A DNA stretch of 64,000 bases. It comes from Nelumbo lutea. Its lineage: Eukaryota; Streptophyta; Magnoliopsida; Proteales; Nelumbonaceae. The notes beneath the pieces were generated by a model that worked only from the letters and a program-made list of their open reading frames with translations, was not told the origin of the DNA and searched no databases. Within the stretch, counting starts at the first letter, position 1, and each line of letters starts with the position of its first letter. The stretch is from assembly GCA_022828595.1 (NCBI GenBank), contig JAKGHH010000005.1:60383655-60447654 (forward strand), read 5' to 3'. A program made the translations under genes and the position numbers. Positions 20,104-31,148 of the stretch are shown here, piece after piece.

Positions 20104-23100
20104 ATGGAGAAGTTTGGAAGTGAGTTAAAAACACAAGGGGAAGGATTTTTTGGGACTGGTAACATGACTGGAAATTCTTTTCAAATTACCACTGTTAGAT
20201 TTGATGGAACCAATTACTTGGAGTGGGCCCAATCAACAATGATGGCTATTGGAGGTAGAGGTAAATTAGGCCATGTGACTGGAGATACAAAGAAGCCAGC
20301 AAAGGAAGATACTTTACATGCAAAATGGGTTCAAGAGAATTACTTAGTAATGACTTAGCTATGTAATTCCATGCAGCCCCACATCAGCCGCAACTATCTT
20401 TGGGCAAAAACAACCAAGGAGATTTGGGACAGTATGAAGGAAACTTATTCCCAACCACTCAATGTTGCTAGGGATTATGAGCTGAAGTGTGAAGTGAATA
20501 ACCTCAAGCAAGGGGAGAAGCTAGTCTCAGTGTATTTTGCTACTCTGAAATCTCTTTGGCATGAAATTGATCACTTAGAAACTATTGAATGGAAAAGCCA
20601 GAGGGATGTAGCAACATTCAGAAAACTGATTGAAACAAATAGAGTTTTTGAGTTATTAGCCAGTCTAAACTCAGAGTTAGACATTATAAGACAACAACTT
20701 CTCACTAGGGAGAGTGTGACTTTATCTCAGGCCTACTCATTAGTCCACAATGAAGAGAGTAGGAGGAAGGTTATGCTATCTTTTCAGCCCATAGAAGCAG
20801 CCTTGACAGCAACAAAATCTAAGGTTGGAGGGGGAAAGGAAAGGGAAATTAGGAAGGAACACAAGAGAGATTTTTTGTGATTATTTCAAAAAGCCCAAAC
20901 ACACTTGGGATACCTATTGGAAATTGCATCCTCACCTAATGCTAGCTAGACTTAGAAACAAGAAGGGGAGTGCCAATATAGCAACTACTACTGACAGTAC
21001 ATCTTCTTCCAGCACAAGGACCACATCCTTGGATGCTTTAGTAGCTGTCTGGGCTACACAACACAACTAGAGAATGAAGCTGGTATTTTTGGATCTACAT
21101 CTCATTTTTCAGTCACCACTCCTACTCATCCTACTTCAGCCCTTGCTCATACAGGTACAAGAGCTATTGCATGTCATGCTTCTGTCCTAGGTAACACTAG
21201 GCCTTTCTAGGTAATAGATTCAGATGCTTCAGACCATATGACCAGCCTATCTACTTTGTTTACCACCTATTGTTTATCCTCTAGGAGAGACAAAGTTTCT
21301 ATTGTTGATGGCTCCCTTGTGCCAATTTCTGGCAAGGGAGACATCAGATTGTCTGATGCCATCTCCCTATCCTCAATTTTGCATGTTCCTAAGCTCAGTG
21401 CTAACTTACTTTCAGTTAGTAGTATTACTAAAAATCAAAATTGCTCAGTAACCTTTTTTCCTGATCAATGTGTTTTTCAAGATCTGAAAACGAAGAAGGT
21501 GATTGGGATTGGCTGTGAGATGAATGGAGTTTACTTGCTTGAACATCCAAAGGGGAAGCAGAGTGAAGTGGGAAAATTGTTTGTCTCTCAGTCTTGGAGT
21601 AAGATTATGCTTTGGCATAATCAATTAGGTCATTTGTGTTTTGGGTCTTTGAAGAGTCTTTTTCCAAATTTATTTGAGTCAGTCGAAGTGTCTAGTTTGA
21701 AGTGTGAAAGTTGTGAACTTGCAAAACACAGTATATCATCTTATCCTTTGAGTAACAAAAGAAGCAACCTTCCTTTTGAAATTGTGCATACCGATGCTTG
21801 GGGGCCATATCATACTCCCACTATGGGGTGGGGGGGGGTACAGATATTTCTTGTTATTTGTTGATGATTATACCCGCTTCTCATGGGTTTACCTTATGCA
21901 TTCTCGAGATGAGGTCCCTTTTCTGACCCAGGCTTTCCATCATATGGTTCTAACCCAGTTTGAAACGAAGATCAAAATTCTTAGATCCGATAATGCCAAG
22001 GAATATTTTGCAAAACCCTTGGCATCCTATCTCCTTGATCATGCGGTCATTCATCAGAGCACTTGTCCTCGTACACCTCAACAAAATGGGGTTGTTGAGA
22101 GAAAGAATAGACATATATTAGAGGTAGTAGAAGCATCATGCTCAACTCCAATGTTCCCATACGTTTATGGGGGGATGCATTCCGTACAGCCGTTTACCTT
22201 ATTAACATGGTTCCTTCATAGGTTCTAAACTTGCAAACACCATTCAACCTTATGTATCCAAATAAGGACCTGTTCACTATTCCTCTCAAAATTTTTGGGT
22301 GTATTTGTTTTGTTCAAATCCTTGGACCTCATCGTTCCAAGTTTGATCCCAAAGCTACTAAGTGTATTTTCCTTGGGTATGCACAAAATCAAAAAGGATA
22401 TTGTTGTTATGAGCCTGTTTTAGGGAAACGTTTTGTGTCCATGGATGTCACCTTTTTTGAGGATATGCCCTACTATTATAGGGCTTCTCCTCAGGGGGAG
22501 AATGGTGAGGAAGGGATTTCAATTTCAGCCCCAAAAGTTCCTTTACCTGTCCCAGTTACTGAGAGGGAGTGTCGTGAAGAGGGTTGTCAAAAGTGCAGGG
22601 AGTTGAGGGTATATCACAGAAAGTGGTGGAGGCATGTTGATTCCTGTCCTCAGTAGCAATCCGGGTCAATCCCAACATCTTCTATGGCCCCAGATCCAGA
22701 CACTACCACTGCTCCTACTGTTGAGCCCACTATTACTGATGCTCAGCCTCCACCGTCAGATGACCTTGATCTTCCAATTGCAATTCGTAAAGGGAAGCGT
22801 CGTTGCACCTCATCCACTGCCCATTGTATCTCCAAGTTCCTTTCCTATGATTTTTTCTTAGAGTCCTATAGATCTTACCTGGCATCTATTGTTACTATTC
22901 CTATACCCAGAAAAGTGCAAGAAGCTCTTTTGATACCTGAGTGGAAGGAGATAATGAAAGCAGAATGCCCTTGTTAAGAGCACATGAGAACTAGTTAACC
23001 AGCTTGAAGGGAAGAAACCTGTTAGATGCAAATGGGTGTTTATTGTAAAATATAATGTTGATGGTACTATAGAGAGGTATAAGGCCAGATTGGTTGCAAA

Positions 23101-24430
23101 AGGATTCACACAAACTTATGGCATAGACTATGTGGAAACCTTTGCACCTGTTGCAAAAATGAACACTATTAGAGTCCTACTATCCATTGCTGCAAACTTC
23201 TCATGGCCACTATTTCAGCTAGATGTTAAGAATGCTTTCCTCAATAGAAACTTGCAAGAAGAGGTATACATAGAGTTACCCCTTGGATTTTATAGTAAAA
23301 AAGCAAGAAAGAAAGTTTGCTTACTAAAGAAGGCTTTATATGGCCTGAAACATTCGTCGAGAGCTTGGTTTGATAGGTTTAGACTGGCTTTGGACAAATT
23401 TGGCTACATACAGGCTCAATTAGATCACACTCTCTTCTTTAAGAAGACATGTCTTTCCCTGACACTACTTGTAGTCTATGTAGATGACATTGTGATATCA
23501 GGGAGTGATATTAGTGAGATTGAATCTCTTAAACAACATCTTCACAAGGAATTTGAAGTGTAGGACTTAGGGGAATTGCACTATTTCTTGGGAATTGATG
23601 TAGCTTGATCTAAGCATGGCATTTTTATCTCTCAGAGGAAATATGTTCTTGACTTATTGGAGGAAACTAGAAAGTTGGGAGTGAAGCAAGCTGACACACC
23701 TATTGAGCTTAACCATAAAATAAGTGTAGAAAGTGGAGTACCTCTTGAGGGCAGGGCTATGTACCAAAGGATGGTTGGGAAACTTCTTTATCTTTGCCTA
23801 ATTCGGCCAGATATTTCATATGCTGTTAGTGTTAGCCAATACATGCATTTTCCTAGGACCACTCACCTCCTTGTAGTGGAAAGGATTCTTGACTACTTGA
23901 AGAGATGCCTAGGGAGAGGTATACTCTTCAAGAATAATGGTCACATGAAGATAGAATTGTATACGGATGCGGATTAGGCTGGTTGTGTTGATGACAGGAG
24001 GTCTACCTCTGGATATTGTGCATTTGTGGGGGCAAATCTTGTTTCCTAGAGAAGCAAGAAACAAATTGTTGTTGCTCACTCTAGTGCAGAAGCTAAATAC
24101 GGATCCATGGCCAATGGTGTTGCAGAAGTGTTATGGCTGAGATCCTTGCTTAATGAGCTAGAAATTGATTATGAGAAGCCTCTGATGCTGTATTGCGATA
24201 ATCAAGTTGCAATTAATATTGCCCACAACCCAATACAGCATGACAGGACAAAGCATATCGAGGTGGACAAACATTTTATCTGAGAGCGAGTTGCATCTCA
24301 AAAAGTATGTCTTCCTTACATTGCCTTAGACATGCAATTAGCTGATCTCCTTACCAAAGCAGTCACAAAGAGCAAGCTGGAGACAAATTTATGCAAGTTG
24401 GGAATGACAAACATCTACTCCCAACTTGAG
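20104..24430 (+). pseudogene. Copia-B gag-pol remnant
   Basis: Starts MEKFGSELKTQGEG at 20104. UBN2-type gag runs to about 20870 with an in-frame TAG at 20356. The knuckle that follows is altered (CDYFKKPKHTWDTYW lacks the usual second and last Cys). The protease motif reads DSDAS instead of DSGAS near 21217. The integrase zinc part and HTDAWGP lie near 21610-21810, with a frameshift at a G run near 21830. Reverse transcriptase (23036-23563) keeps YVDD. RNase H follows to 24430 with several stops. Inactive. Confidence 0.85.
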
Positions 24431-24436
24431 GGGGAG

Positions 24437-24779
24437 TGTAAAGATAGTTAGTAGTGTGTGTGGTTCCAATCCCACACTGTTGAAGAGATAGTTTTAGTAG
24501 TGTGTGTGGTTCCAACCCCACACTTATTTATTATGTTTTTTATTTATAATTTCCTTTCACTGTTGGGCCGGCTGGGCCTTGTTTATGTCTATCTTTTTTA
24601 TTTTGTGTTGGAGTTTAAGTAGGGGTATTAGAGTAACTCCTACTATTGTAAGGAAATTAATGTTTATCTCTCTTCTCCTTCCTTTCTCTCTTTTCTTTTC
24701 TCTCTCTCTTCTTCTCTTTGAACCTGTGTTTCTTCTTAAATTACATCAGTTCACAGCAGTATTCTATTTGTTTTATTCA
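24437..24779 (+). repeat. Copia-B 3' LTR
   Basis: Starts TGTAAAGATAGTTAG right after the purine tract and ends TTTTATTCA. It repeats GTTTTAGTAGTGTGTG twice within its first 100 bases. Confidence 0.8.
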
Positions 24780-25425
24780 AGTACAACCTTGCTGTAAACA
24801 CTCTCCTAACAAACTTCTAACATTACTGTTTCATAAACTCAATTACTAACTCATAACACTCAGAATTTATTCTAGCTCGCAGCTAGAATCTTCTCAATTA
24901 TTGTGCAAAATAAGAACCAAAGCCTTTGAATTGTTGAGCGCTTATCTTTCTTCAATAAGTCTTGAAGTTTGCTGTATGATCCCTATCAATATTATTATGG
25001 CTTACTAATATTTGATACTTATTCTAGTATGATGTTTCTGTTTGAGAAAAATAGTAAGGGCGATGGGTAGAATTCTTCCTTGTCCGTTTTGTTCGTGTTG
25101 CTTGCCATTCTTTCCTTTTTATTCTTAACTTCTCTCAAAAAAAAAGACCAATTATTTATTTTAATTTCTGATGTGGAATTGTGAGGATGCATTGTAGGAA
25201 ATTGACCTTGCCACTTTGTGGGCTGAGGAGACTCTGATTGAAGATAGTTTGGTCTTGGACATTCTTTTCCTCGCTTATTACGAGTCATTTTGTGCTTGTA
25301 ATGGTGAACAATGGAAGAATTTGTGTTTGCTTTACAAGGTACTATCTTGATTTTTTATTTTTTATTAGATGCTGGATCCTGTGCAGTTTTCCATCTGAAT
25401 CCTTGCGTATGGTGCCTAATTTCAG
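24780..25425 (+). other. End of the 12.4-kb NUP188 intron
   Basis: Non-coding AT-rich sequence between Copia-B and the next exon. I see no transposon end or RNA gene. Confidence 0.5.
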
Positions 25426-25583
25426 GGTGTCTTATCTGGGTCTTTTAACTTTGCAATGTTGACATTATCAATTGAAGCAAGAAATTCTTTATATCGTGCT
25501 AAAGTTCAGCTACTGCTAATTCTTATTGAAACCTTGGACCTGGAAAGTCTTCTTCAAATGGTTCATGATGAAGTGCCTTTCAG
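25426..25583 (+). CDS. NUP188: NUP188 exon 3 of window
   Basis: Encodes GVLSGSFNFAMLTLSIEARN through LLILIETLDLESLLQMVHDE to VPF plus two bases of Arg. The acceptor is TAATTTCAG and the donor CAG|GTATGC. It begins in phase 0, matching exon 2, and ends in phase 2, matching exon 4. The residues fit the amphipathic helix repeats of the Nup188 solenoid. A TC/TA microsatellite lies just downstream of the donor. Confidence 0.85.
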
Positions 25584-25596
25584 GTATGCTGCAAAA

Positions 25597-25632
<36 letters not shown>

Positions 25633-25789
25633 GTGTGTATATATATATATATATTTATTTATTTTTTCTTTTTTTTTGTTGATAATCAACCGGTCTACAA
25701 CTTTTATTTATTAGACAAGAAAATTCTTCTTCTTATTTTTCGTTGTTTTCTAGTTTGGTTATTGGATCACTTTTGACATTCTTTATCAG

Positions 25790-25958
25790 GCAGGGTCACT
25801 CTGTTTTTTCCTTGAAGGATGTCCAAGTGATGGATTCTGTGATTTCAAGTTTCAATGTTCTTGAGACAGGAGAAGCAAGTCCTTTGATACTTGCATGGGC
25901 TGTATTCCTCTGTTTAATTTCCTCACTTCCTGAAAAACAAGATAATAATGTGCTCATG
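25790..25958 (+). CDS. NUP188: NUP188 exon 4 of window
   Basis: Encodes QGHSVFSLKDVQVMDSVISS through ASPLILAWAVFLCLISSLPE to NNVLM. The acceptor is CTTTATCAG and the donor ATG|GTATAT. The first base completes Arg from exon 3 and the exon ends in phase 0. The LILAWAVFLCLI helix is characteristic of the Nup188/Nup205 family. Confidence 0.87.
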
Positions 25959-26080
25959 GTATATGACCTTGCTAAAATGTTCTCTCTCATATCAGCTCCA
26001 TTCTTACTTTACAATTTGATGTTGACTCAACATAGTTTCATGAGATTTTTTTTTTTCATTTGATTGGTGTATTATTTCAG

Positions 26081-26179
26081 GAGATTGATCATGTGGGGTA
26101 TGTTCGCCAAGCTTTTGAGGCCGCACCATTGAATTTATTTCTTGAAATTCTGGAGAATGATAGTTTGAAGGATTCAGAT
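26081..26179 (+). CDS. NUP188: NUP188 exon 5 of window
   Basis: Thirty-three complete codons, EIDHVGYVRQAFEAAPLNLF to NDSLKDSD, between ATTATTTCAG and GTAAGT. Phase 0 at both ends. The next exon lies 21.7 kb away, beyond the LINE nest, TD2 and Copia-C. Confidence 0.87.
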
Positions 26180-26649
26180 GTAAGTTACTCTAATATCAGA
26201 AATTAAAAAGATTTGTTTCTTTTGAACTTGTTAGAAAATATAATATTTGCTTTTTAAAATTTGTTACTTAATTGCATCTTCTTAACTTATATCTCAATTT
26301 GCTATTATTTCATTGTTTGTGCTTCTTGTTGAGTTTGCAACTCCTGTGTCTGTTGTACTTGGTCTCTTTGGTATCTATTTGTATGTTACCTTCCATTCCA
26401 TTACAATGACTGTCTTTGATTGGTGGCTGATCAGAGATCTTGTTAATATATAGAGATGAAGCAGTGTATATTCTGGGGTAGAGAGGAGGAAGAATGAGTA
26501 AGAACTAATAGCCTAGTCCAAACAGCTACCCTCTCCCATTGAAAGTAAGCATAACAATGAGAAAATGAAGCCCTTTATCTATGGTGTGTGGGATTTTTTG
26601 TGGGAGTAATGTAATGCACTAATACCCATTTCTCTAACAACAAAATTTA
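26180..26649 (+). other. Start of the 21.7-kb NUP188 intron
   Basis: AT-rich non-coding sequence between exon 5 and LINE-A. Nothing else recognised. Confidence 0.5.
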
Positions 26650-26660
26650 AAGAATCAACT

Positions 26661-26904
26661 CTAGGTGAGGAGTTGACTTCAAGAGGGACTTTATTGAAAG
26701 TGTGTCCATGAGGATTATCAGTTGGAATGTGAGAGGATTGGGAAGTGCTAGGAAAAGGAGGGTAATAATGGATTTATTCACAAGAGAGAAGCCTAATATT
26801 GTGTTGGTGCAAGAGACAAAGCTCTCTGAACTGGATGGAAGATGGATAAGAAGTTTTTGGAGGATTAGGGGTGTTAGTTGGTCCTCGGCTCCATCTTGGG
26901 GTGC
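26661..26904 (+). mobile_element. LINE-A, 5' segment
   Basis: The start of an L1-type ORF2: an endonuclease beginning MSMRIISWNVRGLGSARKRR, with VLVQETKL. It breaks off after SSAPSWGA, where LINE-B begins. AAGAATCAACT at 26650-26660 recurs at 38084-38094, after the end of the LINE segment 34566-38083. I therefore read both segments as one insertion split by LINE-B. Confidence 0.7.
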
Positions 26905-26935
26905 CTAGAATGGGAAAACTACAGGAGGCCCTATT

Positions 26936-28040
26936 TTGGCTTGGCGAAACATGAAACCTCTGCAATGGGTCCCTAGATCAGTGCCTGAGCATTCAAAAGG
27001 AAGCAGCTCAGTGAAAGATCGACCGAATCTCAGATATGTAAGAGAGGGTGGCACGGAAAAGGAAGGGGTTGATGAGGGCTGGGCCAACTACCAACTAGAA
27101 GACCCAGATTTGGAAGAGGACTTGGACGACCAGTCCAGCATAGGCAGTACGGAGGTAGACCAACTTTCAGAGGCGGACTTGGCTGCAACCCTGCACCTTA
27201 GTACATTGTTTTCAGAAGACATAGGGGAAGGATATAGGCTGGATCGGCTTATACACAGGAGAACAAGGGTGGGGAAGGCAACGGCGATCTGGACTTAGAA
27301 GTTCCTGAACCAAAGCTTGATAATGGGTGAGAGTTAGTAAAGAACTATCCATGACTCCTCTGAAGCAAAGCAAGAACGTAGAAAGGAGGGACGAACAACT
27401 GGGTGCAGAGAGGGACCGCTGTAAAACGAAAAAGACAGGGAGGTTCACTCCACAGATCCAAACTAAGGAGCTTTCCAACAACCACACCTTCCAGGATCCG
27501 ATAGCTTTTAACTCCAGTGCCTCCAGTCCGCTCCAGCTAAACCAAGGTAACAGTGTCTTTTCAGTTATTGGTACTAATGGTTGCTCTGTGTCCTGTGTGC
27601 CAGATTCCGATCCCATTTCAGAGTTTGCAGTCTGTGTAGGAGAAGGGGGGGCGGGTATTAGTTGTAGAGGTAGAGAGGAGTTAGAGAGGGAGGAGGAGGA
27701 GAATGAATGGTTAAAAGGAAGGGATACTGAGACTAGGTTAGGGTACAACAAGGAGGAAGAAGGCACAGGTGGGGACACAGGCCTGGGAGATAAAATGAAA
27801 GAATCAGAGAGAAAAGAATTGGCAAGTGAGGATTCTGTGGCAATATTTGTATAGAAACTGGGGTGTAAACTGAAGGATCCAAATAAGCTGAAAGCATTCC
27901 TTGAGAAAAAGAGAGAAGAAGTCAAGGCCGAGTGGAGGAGAATGAGTGAGGCTGGAAGCAAGGTGAAGGAAGGGGCAAGTGACAAAGGCATTAGAACTAG
28001 AGGGGCGAGGAGGGGAGGAAGTAGGTGAGGGAAAAGGAGC
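26936..28040 (+). pseudogene. LINE-B ORF1 remnant
   Basis: The 3' part of a LINE ORF1 (RNA-binding chaperone in the family). It includes WVPRSVPEHSKGSSSVKD, an acidic stretch rich in Asp and Glu (27100-27200), and Glu/Lys/Arg-rich sequence to about 28040. It is broken by several stops, such as at 27298 and 27852. No zinc knuckle is seen because the 5' part is missing. Large antisense frames over this segment are shadows of its biased codons. Confidence 0.55.
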
Positions 28041-28062
28041 GAGGGGCGGACATAAAAATAGT

Positions 28063-28854
28063 AATGAAAATTATAAATTGGAATGTGAGAGGACTGGGTA
28101 GTGCAATGAAAAGAGCAGTAAGGAGTCCGAAAAATGGACCCCGATGTGGTACTATTACAGGAAAAGAAAAGAGTAGAATTTGATACCAAATGGGTAAGGA
28201 GTGTGTAGAGGAGTAGGGGGATTAGTTGGGTGGTCCTACCATCTTGGGGATCAGTAGGGGGGTGGTGACATTGTGGAAGAATGAGGTAGTGGAAGGCCTA
28301 GAGGAATTGGTAGGACAATTCATAGTCTAACTGAAATTTAGGCAAGTGGAAGATGGTTTTGAATGGGTATTAACCAATGTGTACGGGCCAAATACTACAG
28401 AGAAAGAAGATTATTATGGGAGGAGTTTGCAGACATAAGGGGTTTGTGGGAAGGTCCATGGTGCCTAGGAGGTGACTTTAATGTAACAAGATTCTTGGCA
28501 GAAACAAATAGTTCTAGGCAGAGGAGCACCACAAGTACGAGGAGGTTTAACCAATTCATTGAGGCCTTTGAATTAAAAGAAATTCCATTGTCACAGAGGT
28601 GATATACTTGGTCCAATCTCCAAACGAATCCAATTTGCTCTAAGTTGGACAGATTCCTATTTGCAAACGACCTGGAAGAACATTGGGGGAATCTGAACTC
28701 TGGAGCACTCCCAATGGTGACTTCTGACCATTGGCCTATTGTACTTTGTAAGGAGGAGGTGCATAGTGTGGGTCCAGCTCCATTTAGATTTGAGAACTTG
28801 TGGTTAGAGCATCCGGGGTTCATTAGGAAGGTTGAAGAGTGGTGGGTAGAGAGC
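28063..28854 (+). pseudogene. LINE-B ORF2 endonuclease remnant
   Basis: Starts MKIINWNVRGLGSAMKR, the usual beginning of a plant LINE apurinic-type endonuclease that nicks target DNA. GGDFNVTRF is near 28471, and MVTSDHWPIVLCKEE near 28712 gives the catalytic SDH motif. It has frameshifts near 28115 and 28250 and stops such as at 28602. The frame is cut at 28854 by the Ty3 element and continues at 31149. Confidence 0.75.
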
Positions 28855-29178
28855 TGTTAGGAACCTGCCTAACTCGGGGCTCTTCGAGAGAGAGAGAGAG
28901 AGTTTAATGCTGAAAGAGTCCTCCCTTATTCCTTTTTTGGCTCTACTACTTATAGTGTTACAATCTTGACTGTTACAGCTGTTACAAGTGGATGGCAGTT
29001 GTGACAAGTGGCTGCTGATGTGGCCTATTCTTGTAACTGACTAACTGTCTTCTGTTGGTCTGTTCCAACAGTCTTGACAGTCCAAGTGGATGGCGGTTAT
29101 TACAAACTGCTGGTTAGTGGCCTCCTCTTGTAAAACTGACTAACTGCCTTCTGTTGTTCTGTTCCAACAGTCTTGACA
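28855..29178 (-). repeat. Ty3 element 3' LTR
   Basis: On the + strand it starts TGTTAGGAACCTGCC and ends TCTTGACA. It lacks the ~30 bases present near 30795-30825 in the other LTR and has a shorter GA run. Confidence 0.85.
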
Positions 29179-29181
29179 ATC

Positions 29182-30676
29182 TTCCCTTCCTTTAGAGTGA
29201 CCTTGCCCTCAAGGTCTAATGTAGGAAAATTTGATTGCAGATCTAAGTAGGAAAATTTGAGTCCATGTGCATGAATATGGGCTGATCTAGGTCTCCTCTT
29301 TGCTTTGTCAGTGTTGCAAGACTGATGGGCCTTGGGCCTTTGCATGTCTGCCCTTGTAGATGGACTGTAGAGTTTCCTGATGTGAAGTCCATGGTGAGAC
29401 GGGCCCAGTCACAGACCACGGGTCCTAGCTGCCTTAACCATTGAATGCCTAGCACCACGTCTGCTCCACTGAGATGGAGAGGATATAGGTCCACCGCAAA
29501 CTGATGACCCTGAATCTTTAGTGGTAGGCCCATGCAAATGCTATTGCAAGATAGGCTTTTACCATTGGCCACATGAACCGTAAAGGTCGTTGTTGGTTGC
29601 ACCGGAAGTCCCATTTTATCCACCAAGACTTGAGTTATGAAGTTAAGGGAGCTGCCACTATCTATGAGGATTGACACTTGGCGCCCTAGAATCAGCCCTG
29701 CAACTCTCATTGTTTGAGGGGACGCAAGTCCCGTAAGGGTTTGTAAGGATATTTCAGGCATGCCATTGGATTGTATTTCCTAACTTGGGTTAGATTCTCC
29801 ACAATCGGGGATGTCGTCTTCCTCTTCGACATCTGTTTGGAGGAGAAATGCTTGTTGTTTCTTTCAGTGATGGCCCGACCCAAATTTCTCTTCACAGTTG
29901 TAACAAAGACCTTTGTCTCTGCGGGCTTGCATCTCTGCCCAAGCCAGCCGTTTGAAAGGAACCAGTGGGCCTGGGCTAAGAACTCCTTCCTCCTTGTCTG
30001 GTGCTGTTGTCCTCTCTTGCTCCCTTCTTGCTTCTGGACCCCATGGTCGCTGCACCTTTCTTGCTTGACTGAACTTGTCCTCATACTATCTTGCTAGTGC
30101 TGCCGCATTGATGACCGAAGTGGGCTGCATCACTTTCACTTCCAGTTGCAGTTCTTCTTTTAGGCCGCCTACAAAGCTTCCCACTAATGCCTTCTCCGTC
30201 CATCCTTGGACTCTCACAGCCAACCTTTCGAACTCCATCTGGTATTCTTTTATTGATCCCACTTGCCACAGTTTTGCCAAGTTTTCATCAAGATCTTCGA
30301 ACCTTGATGATCCAAAACGGACAGTTATGGCGTCCGTGAAGTCTGCCCAGGTTTGATGGGGGTGCCCCGTTCGGTACCATTGAAACCAGAGGATAGCTTC
30401 CCCTTCAAGATGCATAGAAGCCAGAGCTACCCTATCCTGTCCCGGTGTTTCATGTTTATCGAAATACCTTTCTGCTCTGAGAATCCAGGGGGTTGGGTCG
30501 CCGCCTGAGAATATGGGGAAGTCGATTTTGGCTATTTGTGTTGTCGCCCCTATTCTGTGACTGTTTTCATTGCTGCGCTCTTCGGGGCTACCTCTGTCAA
30601 TGCTTGTTGCCCCCTACTTCAGTCGATGGAGGAGAGCAGTGAAGCTTTCCTTCATTTCTTTGAGATCTGAAGACAT
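29182..30676 (-). pseudogene. Ty3 gag-protease with pol tail
   Basis: Reads right to left. MSSDLKEMKESFTALLHRL starts at 30676. The Ty3-type capsid region has AILWFQWYRTGHPHQTWADF near 30400. A knuckle-like CYNCEEKFGSGHH near 29880 has lost its last Cys. The aspartic protease near 29700-29400 has catalytic ILIDSGSSLNF and VVLGIQWL. It then passes to FPTLDLEGKVTLKEGKIV near 29240-29182, which matches the last residues of a chromovirus-like pol. The whole polymerase and integrase block is missing. Stops and frameshifts are present. Confidence 0.78.
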
Positions 30677-30758
30677 TCGAGGATCTCGACCTCATCTGAT
30701 CCACTCGGGTGTCTACTGATGTGTTTCTTGTGTTGGTCAACCTGGCTCTGATACCAAA

Positions 30759-30820
30759 TTGTTAGGAACCTACCTAACTCAGGGCTCTTCGAGGGGCCAA
30801 CCTCCTGAATTCTTGGAAAG

Positions 30821-30855
<35 letters not shown>

Positions 30856-31148
30856 AATGCTGAAAGAGTCCTCCCTTATTCATTTTTTGGCTCTACTACT
30901 TATAGTTTTACAATCTTGACTGTTACAGCTGTTACAAGTGGATGACAGTTGTGACAAGTGGCTGCTGATGTGGCCTCTTCCTATAACTAACTAACTGCCT
31001 TCTGTTGGTCTGTTCCAACAATCTTGACAGTCCAATTGGGTGGTAGTTGTTACAAGTGGACGGCGGTTATTACAAGTGGCTGGTTAGTGGCCTCCTCTTG
31101 TAAAACTGACTAACTGCCTTCTGTTGGTCTATTCCAACAATCTTGACA
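30759..31148 (-). repeat. Ty3 element 5' LTR
   Basis: Homologous to 28855-29178. It carries a longer GA microsatellite (about 30823-30853) and an extra piece of sequence near 31035-31075. It abuts the primer site at 30744-30755. Confidence 0.85.

Larger units (their letters stand above)
15477..24779 (+). mobile_element. Copia-B LTR retrotransposon, host of TD1
   Basis: A plus-strand Ty1/Copia element in the NUP188 intron. Its LTRs are at about 15477-15862 and 24437-24779, and the primer site TGGTATCAGAGC is at 15866-15877. The polypyrimidine-complement tract TTGAGGGGGAG lies just before the 3' LTR. Without the 3.5-kb TD1 insert (16300-19828) it is about 5.8 kb, normal for Copia. The TG of the 5' LTR is mutated and I could not find a clean target duplication. 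Gag-pol is broken by stops and frameshifts. Confidence 0.85.
28855..31148 (-). mobile_element. Ty3-type gag-protease LTR element
   Basis: A 2.3-kb minus-strand LTR element in LINE-B. Its LTRs are 28855-29178 and 30759-31148, and its exact target duplication AGAGC lies at 28850-28854 and 31149-31153. The primer site TGGTATCAGAGC is at 30744-30755. It encodes gag and an aspartic protease, then jumps to the last residues of pol, with no polymerase, RNase H or integrase. It is therefore a non-autonomous deletion derivative, of a family different from TD1 and TD2 by LTR sequence. Confidence 0.88.

Noticed and set aside
27212..28189. 325-codon open frame on the minus strand
   Set aside because: It lies opposite the purine-rich ORF1 linker of LINE-B. 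Its Ser/Leu/Pro-rich content is what the complement of Glu/Lys codons gives.
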